Source: Cheiracanthium punctorium
Lineage: Eukaryota; Arthropoda; Arachnida; Araneae; Cheiracanthiidae
Reading direction: 5' to 3'
DNA length: 64,000 bases
NCBI GenBank assembly: GCA_038373885.1
Contig: JAWZYV010011618.1
Span: 434,001-498,000, forward strand
Below are positions 57,384 through 64,000 of the stretch, in pieces; the first letter of the stretch is position 1; the number at the start of each line of letters is the position of its first letter. Below the pieces are notes generated by a model. It made no database searches. It was not told where the DNA came from and saw nothing but the letters and a program-made list of their open reading frames with translations. The translations under genes were made by a program, and so were the position numbers.

Positions 57384-57799
57384 TTAAACGCATACATAAA
57401 TATAGCTCAATACCTATGTTTCGGGTGGTACGATCTCACTATCCAACCTTTTGGATCTTTACTGTAACAGAAGGGTGAATCTCTCGTACCACTCGAAACT
57501 TAGGTATTGCACTTTCTGTTTCCACGTGTGTTCTATATAAATTTTTTTGTGTTTTGTTTGGTATTAACAACAGATTTTCTTCGAGTGTTGTAATGATTTT
57601 CCTGGATACAAAATCAACACATCTGGAAAATGATTTTTTGTTTAATTTTTTATTGTTTTTCATGCATTTTTATGATAAACATTTTTTTTTTAATTTTCAC
57701 TATATTGCCTTTCCTATAAAAATTTCTGGTTCCAAAACGAACGTTTGTGGAGTAAAAAATTCCGATACATGTTTATAATGGAGCTGTTCCACTCTCCAA

Positions 57800-58483
57800 C
57801 TAGTTTGGAGATTTGGTCTCGGCTAGCATTGCATCCAAACTTGCTCTTTCGGAGAACTGTCTGAGGTAAAAAAAGCACTTGTCTGGAGCTATCAATATGT
57901 ACATGGTGCCCGGTCTCAGCACTTCCAGAGTGCGGGCCGGGATGCGCTTAAACTCGAACTTTCCTTCGTCATATTCTGGAAAGAGTTTATCCTCCAGCGG
58001 TTCCACGCCAGGTCGAAGCAGGTAGATATCCAGGGGCTTGTTCGCGGTTACGATCACATCGTACCGATTGCCCCTCAAGTTCTGGAAGCCAAAAGTGAAG
58101 AACCGCTTCACCATGAATATGCCGGAGATGCTTCTAAACTCCCGCATATCAGCATTTGTCCTCCCTTCAGAGGACATTTTCTTGTATTCTGATAGACGCT
58201 TGAACACTTCGTGAAAATGGTAGGCTTTTTCGGTATCATTTACTATCTTCAATTCGCGCAGCCAGTTCTTGTAAGACCTGGCCTTCTTGTCGAGCGGGAC
58301 ATAGGATTCACCTATGTCCCCGTGAACGACTTTCGAGTGATGCAAGGAGACTTTTTGCGCACGAGCCAACTGTTGGAAAATGTTCCACTCCTCCTTGTCG
58401 AATTTCAACAGTTTATTAAACAACAAATAATCTTTGTTCCTGAACCTTACATAATCGCTCTTAGGAACAGGCGAAAGCTCCAT
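57800..58483 (-). CDS. Unidentified 227-aa protein or terminal exon
   Basis: The best non-transposon coding candidate in the window. I do not recognise the protein. Visible features: no signal peptide or membrane segment; a mixed-charge, Lys/Arg-rich N-terminal half that looks helical (FNKLLKFDKEEWNIFQQLAR, KNWLRELKI, HEVFKRLSEY); and a C-terminal half rich in beta-type residues (FMVKRFFTFGFQNL, RYDVIVTANKPLDIYLLRPG, LEVLRPGTMYILIAPDKCFF). Only one Cys is present (in DKCFF). Base composition is clearly more GC-rich than the flanks. The ATG at 58483 has a good start context (A at -3, G at +4), with an in-frame TAG just upstream at 58493-58495. Immediately upstream on the minus strand lies TTCTTTTTGTCTGTTTTTC followed by AG at 58493 and again at 58485, a good 3' splice-site pattern. 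The ORF could therefore be intronless or the last exon of a longer gene. No AATAAA is seen just after the stop. The 113-codon ORF on the other strand is its shadow. Confidence 0.65.
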   Translation of the reverse strand: MELSPVPKSDYVRFRNKDYLLFNKLLKFDKEEWNIFQQLARAQKVSLHHSKVVHGDIGESYVPLDKKARSYKNWLRELKIVNDTEKAYHFHEVFKRLSEYKKMSSEGRTNADMREFRSISGIFMVKRFFTFGFQNLRGNRYDVIVTANKPLDIYLLRPGVEPLEDKLFPEYDEGKFEFKRIPARTLEVLRPGTMYILIAPDKCFFYLRQFSERASLDAMLAETKSPN

Positions 58484-58497
58484 CCTACAACGCTATC

Positions 58498-58516
58498 GAA
58501 AAACAGACAAAAAGAA
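58498..58516 (-). promoter_or_regulatory. Possible splice acceptor tract upstream of the ORF
   Basis: A pyrimidine-rich run of 19 nt on the minus strand, followed by AT-AG (58493) and then GTAG (58485), each suitable as acceptor. The exon would begin at 58492 or 58484. Inferred from pattern only. Confidence 0.4.
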
Positions 58517-58619
58517 TCTGCGATCTGTTCTACGGGAGATTCAGCCGCCTAATGAGCAATCCGAGAATTGTGTCATCGCTTAATTTCTGTAAAAATATTG
58601 TAGCGAGAATTAATCGCTG

Positions 58620-59076
58620 ACAAAAACCAGTTTTTCCAGAGGAAGAACAAAAACCAGTTTTTCCGGTTTAGTATTACTTTACCGCTCTGACCATGTAGCT
58701 GGAGGTCACAGGTCAAAACACTCGCATGGGTCATCGACAACCGACGATACACGAGCTTCCGGGGAGGAGTTTATCGAGGGTGGAAAAAAAACTCGGGGAA
58801 AAAAAAAAAAAACGGGACTCGGAAAAAAAAAAAAAAGAATGCTGTCTAAAGAAAGACCTTGTGGGCAAAAATGGAGGTTTTCTTTAAGGATCGTTTTTTC
58901 AGATTTTTCGAAGGACTGATAACAGAGAAGTAATTTTTACAGTATCCCTCACCCCGGTGAAGTGAAGAGAGCAGGAGGGAGAAGTAGAGACTCAAAAAGT
59001 AGGGTCAAGAGGTCTATTCGGCAAAACGATGACTACACGGTTTTTCCAGAGGAAGAACAAAAAACAGTTTCTCCCC
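58620..59076 (+). repeat. Dispersed direct repeat of about 35 bp
   Basis: CAGTTTTTCCAGAGGAAGAAC lacks one base at the second site but otherwise recurs at 58628-58660 and 59039-59072, about 410 bp apart. At the first site ACAAAAACCAGTTTTTCC is itself present twice. The intervening DNA contains A-runs with ACTCGG. Origin unknown. Confidence 0.6.
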
Positions 59077-59079
59077 GTT

Positions 59080-59260
59080 TCAATCCGAGGCGCGTTTTAA
59101 ATAATTAACATCATGGAATGGCTTGTTGGAAGTGGTCCAGGTGCTAACCTTTCTTGGGTCCCCACCCCGTTGGCGGGCTGTCTCCGCTTCTGATCCTATA
59201 TCCTCTTTGTCTGATCTCAAAGCCGGTTCAGAGGGAAAATTTTCCGCTCGCATGAGCGAT
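59080..59260 (-). other. Open, GC-richer segment, possible upstream exon
   Basis: On the minus strand this reads MRAENFPSEPALRSDKEDIG and on through AETARQRGGDPRKV, with a splice-donor-like AAAG/GTTAGC at about 59150. It lies on the same strand as, and about 700 bp upstream of, the unidentified ORF. It is cut by the piggyBac-type MITE on its 5' side. Weak evidence; could be chance. Confidence 0.25.
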
Positions 59261-59267
59261 TGATTAA

Positions 59268-59765
59268 CCCTTTCACGCGCAGTGTTCCCGCTCTGGGAAC
59301 ACCAAACTCTGTCGTTTTGACAGTTGCCAGACACGAAGAATAGATTTGATTTCTATAAAAATAGTTGCGGGTGACATAGCTCCACGAGAATCCTTTACTT
59401 TTTACCACGTCTTTTCCCGTCAAAAATGGTCACAATTCTTTTTAACACCACTAACATCTGCTGAAAAATGGAAGAATGCGAGAACAGCTGCATAGATTGC
59501 CCAATGCTGAAAAAAGGGCAGCCGTTGCTATCGCTCGACTTAACTACCAGCAAGATGGCGGACGATCGAAACGTTCATCGCGTGCCACAGTTCATCGCAG
59601 CTGGCTGTGCTGTGCGGCACAGCCAGCTGTCGTCAAAAAAGGAGTCTCTAGATCTGTGGCACGCGATGAACGTTTCGATCGTCCGCCGTCTTGCTGGTAG
59701 TTAAGTTGAGCGATGGCAACGGCTGCCCTTTTTTCAGTATTGGGAAAGGGTTGCGCCTCAAAATG
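59268..59765 (+). mobile_element. Complete piggyBac-type MITE, 498 bp, long hairpin
   Basis: TTAA at 59264-59267 and 59766-59769. The left end is CCCTTTCACGCGCAGTG; the right end has mutated (CAT in place of CCC in the complement). Arms at about 59500-59588 and 59655-59746 are reverse complements with few mismatches, around a small GCACAGCCAGCTG palindrome. Each arm carries CAAGATGGCGGAC. Opposite orientation to 56964-57383. Confidence 0.93.
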
Positions 59766-59769
59766 TTAA

Positions 59770-60092
59770 AGACTGTGCTGTAGTAACCTACACTCTACAC
59801 TATAGTGCGCTAGCTATAATAAGCCTATTTAATAATAGTGGGGGGAGAGGGGAGATAGTAAAACTGACGTTTCAAACTCACAAAAATCTAGAAGTGCGCT
59901 TAATATTTGTTTTAAATTTAATTTGTTAATGTGTTTATTCTTTAGTTTTGCCTTTGGGGGTTCACGTGCCCATGCGCTCAAATGGAGGAGCTGCCACTGC
60001 CCCACCCAAACGTAAGAGATGAAAAAATTCATGAATAGACTTCCGCTTACAAAGCAACCACTAAGAATGAATTAAAATACCACTTATACCAC
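59770..60092. other. No gene seen
   Basis: Short AT-rich stretch with a G-rich run; nothing supported. Confidence 0.5.
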
Positions 60093-60282
60093 TTTAATGG
60101 TAGAGGTCTGCGCCACACGGAAATTCGCGGCGGCTGTGGCGGGAAAATTTTTGAAAAAGAGCATAATGAAAATGGGTGTATGTGCGCGCACACACACATA
60201 TATATATGCATAAAGTGGCTGTAAAATGAGATTTTTTTAGACTAGAATTTTTATGAAAACTAGTCTTGAGTATGATGTTGTG

Positions 60283-60650
60283 CGATTACGGCCAATTACC
60301 TACACGTGGGCTCTAGGCCGATGGATGAGGTGTAAAGATCAAGATTATGTTCGGGCTCAATTATATTTGTCTTTAATTTGCACAAACGGCAAAATTTATG
60401 ATATTCTATCAATGAACTAATTGACTTTTATTTATCTATTAGCTGGAATTTCGGGCTCGGGCTCCGACTTAAATAATATCGATTAAATGTCCTCAGGTTT
60501 GGCTTAAAAAAAGAGCTCGAATTCATCTCTAGAGGAGGCCCTACATGGGTGTCTTTCTAAGGGGTCCTTTCCCACGCTAAGTTTCGGAGGAAACCACGGA
60601 AAACTACGGACGGTTAGGTCGGCGGACGCGACCTGGTTTTGAATCTGGCA
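60283..60650 (-). mobile_element. tRNA-derived SINE split by a MITE
   Basis: GCGATTACGGCCAATTACC and GGGCTCTAGGCCGATGG on the left, and CTAAGTTTCGGAGGAAACC on the right, match the SINE at 28354-28607. They are interrupted at 60333-60531. The B-box side is decayed. Confidence 0.8.
60333..60531 (+). mobile_element. hAT-like MITE with TAGAGATGA-type ends, 199 bp
   Basis: The right end, read in reverse, is TAGAGATGAATTCGAGCTC; the left end TAAAGATCAAGATTATG is a decayed partner. The interior matches 39330-39420 (TTGTCTTTAATTTGCACAAA, GGGCTCGGGCT). The 8-bp duplication is not clean. Confidence 0.6.
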
Positions 60651-60710
60651 CCATCCTTCTCCCAGTTCAGAGCGCCACTGGTGGAGCTCCAGAGTATGAG
60701 CTTACCGTGT

Positions 60711-60880
60711 TTTGACGCAGCTGGCTGTGCGCGCACAGCCAGTTGTCGTCAAAAAAGGGTCTCTAGATCTGTGGCACGCGATGAACGTTTCGATCGTCCG
60801 CCATCTTGCTGGTAGTTAAGTCGAGCGATGGCAACGGCTGCCCTTTTTTCAGCATCGGGAAAGGGTTGCGACTCAAAGGG
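60711..60880 (-). mobile_element. piggyBac-type MITE, one arm only
   Basis: Starts in the central palindrome (CAGCTGGCTGTGCGCGCACA, 60718-60737), runs through the GATCGTCCGCCATCTTGCTG arm and ends CGACTCAAAGGG next to TTAA (60881-60884). The other arm and terminus are missing. It starts at the same centre where the copy at 23714 stops. Confidence 0.85.
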
Positions 60881-61226
60881 TTAAATAGCACATTCACGAT
60901 ACATTTAGCTAAATATACGACTGATACATTATTTTTTTTACTTTTAAGCGTTTTTTATTTATTATTTTTTTTCCTCCACAACCTTTTCACGAACCATTCC
61001 AAACTAGGATGTTCTTTTGAGGTATAATGCAAATTTTAAATAGTTTTTAAAGCAATCAAATTACACCGTTTTCTTAAAAAATTTAAATTGTATCTTTACA
61101 AGTAACTAGCGTTAAGAAATATCCAGAAAAAAATAAGCAGTTAAAATTTTAGGTACAATTTTTTTGAAAAGTTTTGAAGCCGATTATACGCTTCGGTGTA
61201 AAATCAGTGTTCTTCGCTGGACCACC

Positions 61227-61272
61227 GTATTACGCCACCGCCGAGGCCTAGACCTCGGCAGTGGCGTAATAC
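61227..61272. repeat. 20-bp inverted repeat, one mismatch
   Basis: GTATTACGCCACCGCCGAGG (61227-61246) pairs with 61253-61272 except at one position, over a 6-nt loop. GTGGCGTAATAC is hAT-end-like, so this could be two abutting transposon ends. Confidence 0.85.
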
Positions 61273-61392
61273 AAATGCCCAGCGGCGGCGCAGACCTCTA
61301 TTTAATGGTCCTGTAAATCTAAACCGCAATGAATATAGCTAAATCTGTGGGGTCCTTTATATGCCCTTTTAGTTATCCTCCATTACTAATAC

Positions 61393-61450
61393 TCAGGGGC
61401 GTAGCCAGAAATTTTTCATGGGGGGGGGGGGGGTTACGACTACTAGAACT
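61393..61450 (+). mobile_element. hAT MITE 5' fragment (GGCGTAGCCA family)
   Basis: CAGGGGCGTAGCCAGAAATT, a G-run and GGTTACGACTACTA match 52537-52592, then the match stops. Confidence 0.8.
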
Positions 61451-63213
61451 GTTATGAATCTCTTCACTTTGGGGGGGGGGGGGGGTTCGAGAATAACGTC
61501 AATTGGTTCAATGTAGTTTAGTTAGTTACGGAGATAGTTAAATAAATATATTTTGTTTACAAGCTTCATATTTAAAATTCGAAATAGAAGCCCACAATAG
61601 AAAAGCGCGGATGTCTTAAAAAGCTTATGTCATTCTTAGCAAGTATATAGAATGAATATTTTTATACTTTCAATCAAATTGACTTAATTGTGTGTTTGAG
61701 TATTCTTCGTTAAGTCTATTAATATATTTTAACCATATTAAAAGAAGACAATTTATTAAATAGTGCTGCCAATTTAGGGGATTTATCGCTAAATTTAGCA
61801 ATTTTTCATTGTATTTAGTGAATAAATTTTCTATTTTGAGAAGCGACATTTTTGGTGGTTTTGCTTTCTAATTTGGAGATTCGGGTGAATTTGGTGTATT
61901 GTTTCAAACCGTGTAAGCTTTTAAACCTGATCAATGCTGCTTTGGAAAAGAAATTAAGTAATGAAAGGTTTCGAAATGGATCAGGCATTGGTCTGTATGT
62001 AGAAAACACAGCTTAATAATGGATGTACAGTGCACAGACATAACCCCAGCCCCTCCCGAATTTCGGACTTTTCTTAACTGGATATCAATACTCACTCACG
62101 GTTTTTCGTGGAAATTCTATCTGTGCCAACCTTTTGGCCCCGATAAGTTTTTTTTTCTTTTTTTTTTCCTGGTTGTATACCTGAAACGTTCGATTGTCCA
62201 ATTTTATGCTTACTTTTGTCCGCTGTTATACTATAAGAGTTCAAATTTAGTATGAGTATTTTAAGAATCAGAGTTCATTATTCTTTCCAAAATAATTTGG
62301 GTTAATATCGATTAATAAATTTCGTATTTTGGAGTGGGTTAAAAAGAATACTGATATGTTTGAAATATGTTATCTTCCTAATTTTCAACAAACACTTTTT
62401 AAAAGGAGTGACTTTTTCTAGTTAGAATAAGTGTTTCATCTGACTACAGAATTCGGCTTATTCTTCATTTAATGCCTAGGAATTTGGTGAAAGTAATAAG
62501 CGTAAATATAATTATCGGAAACAATCAAAAGACATTTAAGAGCTTTATAAATTTAAAACTGATTAACAATTTTAAAATGTTTGTATAAAGTAACTAATTT
62601 TTTTGCAATCTGGTTAATTATAAACTAAGTAATGACTGACCTTTCTTAAAATGTATAAAACGCGATGATAAAATTGGTAAATTCAATCCATAATTTAGGC
62701 CCCCGAAATGATATAAAATTTAAGATTTCGCTGAAAAATCCTTTTAAAAAAGTAGGATACATACACAGATGTTAACAGATTTGTACAGAGTTTAATAAAA
62801 ATAGACCCTTCTAATGGCTTTACGCTAAAAACTTTGAGAGCAGGAGTAACTGCATGCAAAACAGGATTTGGCTAAAGCTTTTGTACAACTGTAAACGAAA
62901 ATCAACACTTTTTCCCCATACTTGCGAAGATAATCAAATGCAAGTGATTTTTTTTTTCTCTTTGTGTGTGCTTATCTTGAAATTAATACCAGACGCGCGG
63001 AACGTGCCACTCGCTAACAAAGGTTTGTCTGTACAACCCCCCCCCCCTTAAGAAAGGCATAAATCAGTTAGGCCTTGAGGATATGGGGGCTAACCCCCCC
63101 CAATCAGTAGAGTTAGATCTGAAAAGTTTTAAAAGTTGAAAATATTGTCATTAATGAATTAAAATATTTTATTTTCAAATTTGTCGTCAAAATATTAAGA
63201 TATTTCTTTAAAA

Positions 63214-63255
<42 letters not shown>

Positions 63256-63754
63256 AATACTTTTAGTTAGTGTGTGAAATACATTTAAACTCTATTATAG
63301 CGTCATCGAAAAAATCAGATAATTATTATGACTCCATAACGAGTTATGTTGATAGTGAGCTTATGTTCTAATGACCAAGTGGTACAGAATATTTTGACGT
63401 TTTATTACTGTAATCGAGATCATTATAACCGAGTTCACCAGTATTCGCAGACTTTCATCCCCCCTCCCCCGAAACTAAAATCACTAAAATCTTGGGTGCG
63501 CCACTGATTTGGAGAGTATGAGATTCTAGGTTTGGTATTTTTATCGTTAATTTGGCCAAACTGTAGAACTTTATTTTATTTTGAAGAGCACGGACATCTC
63601 ATTCACTACTAGTAATAATAATTTCTCATTTTTATCACTACGTTTTAAATATCACATAGGAAAATGTAGTTTTCATTAATTTTAAATCTTGATTTTTATT
63701 GATTTTCTTTTAAAGTTTCCGTCATTGTTAATTTTAAATCAATATTGAATATTA
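61451..63754. other. No gene seen
   Basis: AT-rich. A T-run of about 36 lies at 63216-63251 and C-runs at 63038-63050 and 63097-63102. The longest ORFs are low-complexity. Confidence 0.5.
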
Positions 63755-64000
63755 AAGTATTTCATTTCTTAAACCTTTTATTAATAAATGAAAGGTTTAA
63801 GAAATGAAATACTTCTTTGCTTATTCATTTTATTTAAAAGACGTTATGATCGATGAAATTTAGAAGTACAGGAGCGATGGTGAGTTTTTAAAATAATTAA
63901 ACCACTTTGAAGGAAAATTAAACTTTCATACTGCACGTCAAATTATTAAGATATTTCTTTAAAAAATTTTTTTTAAATAAATACTTTTAGTTAGTATATG
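63180..64000 (+). repeat. Local direct duplication of about 60-80 bp
   Basis: ATTAAGATATTTCTTTAAAA, then a T-run, then AATAAATACTTTTAGTTAGT occurs at 63194-63273 and again at 63942-64000. The second copy runs into the window edge and has a much shorter T-run. Confidence 0.85.
63755..63814. repeat. Perfect 24-bp inverted repeat
   Basis: 63755-63778 (AAGTATTTCATTTCTTAAAC...) is the exact reverse complement of 63791-63814, with a 12-nt AT-rich loop. No element ends are visible around it. Confidence 0.9.

Larger units (their letters stand above)
60101..61300 (+). mobile_element. hAT-bounded composite element, 1200 bp
   Basis: Perfect 8-bp duplications TTTAATGG (60093-60100 and 61301-61308) and perfect inverted ends TAGAGGTCTGCGCC. 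Inside are a SINE, a smaller hAT-like MITE within that SINE, a half piggyBac-type MITE and an inverted repeat. No transposase gene. Each guest must be younger than, or carried along by, this element. Confidence 0.93.

Noticed and set aside
58211..58552. 113-codon plus-strand ORF opposite the unidentified gene.
   Set aside because: It mirrors the more GC-rich minus-strand frame and has no motif; treated as a shadow.

Overview
The window looks like AT-rich, transposon-dense, non-coding DNA from a metazoan, most probably an arthropod and perhaps an arachnid. The reasons are abundant Tc1/mariner, hAT, piggyBac-type and tRNA-SINE insertions, long A/T and G/C homopolymer runs, no bacterial gene organisation, and only one convincing non-transposon open reading frame in 64 kb. 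The species cannot be fixed from this sequence alone.

Layout. 1-9.9 kb: AT-rich DNA with isolated hairpins, one piggyBac-type fragment and diverged interspersed repeats. 9.95-14.9 kb: a solo LTR, an intact Tc1-like transposase ORF (minus), a complete 1.4-kb Tc1-like element with one frameshift (plus) that landed inside a ~155-bp tandem array, then a Helentron/HINE-like repeat. 15-33 kb: SINEs, small hAT MITEs (several with 8-bp target duplications), three more HINE-like repeats, a piggyBac-type MITE, foldback MITEs and a hAT transposase remnant. 33.1-36 kb: a second solo LTR of the same family and a 1-kb TA-flanked element. 36.1-40.9 kb: a three-level nest (hAT MITE, 4.6-kb hAT-like insertion, 1.26-kb mariner-like element), each level proved by its own target duplication. 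42.6-43.9 kb: a broken copy of a repetitive protein family. 45.7-46.0 kb: a 5'-truncated LINE with 12-bp target duplications. 48.7-57.4 kb: tandem repeats, MITEs, a SINE and a complete piggyBac-type MITE. 57.8-58.5 kb: the one unexplained ORF (227 codons, minus), more GC-rich than its surroundings, with a good splice-acceptor-like tract just upstream of its ATG. 59.3-61.3 kb: another piggyBac-type MITE and a 1.2-kb hAT-bounded nest. 61.3-64 kb: AT-rich DNA with a long hairpin and a local duplication.

There is no sign of an operon, defence locus or other gene system. The value of the window is (i) the unassigned ORF at 57.8-58.5 kb and (ii) a readable insertion history: at least seven hAT-type insertions with matching or near-matching 8-bp duplications, piggyBac-type MITEs with TTAA sites and a long internal hairpin, and nests that order the activity of several families.
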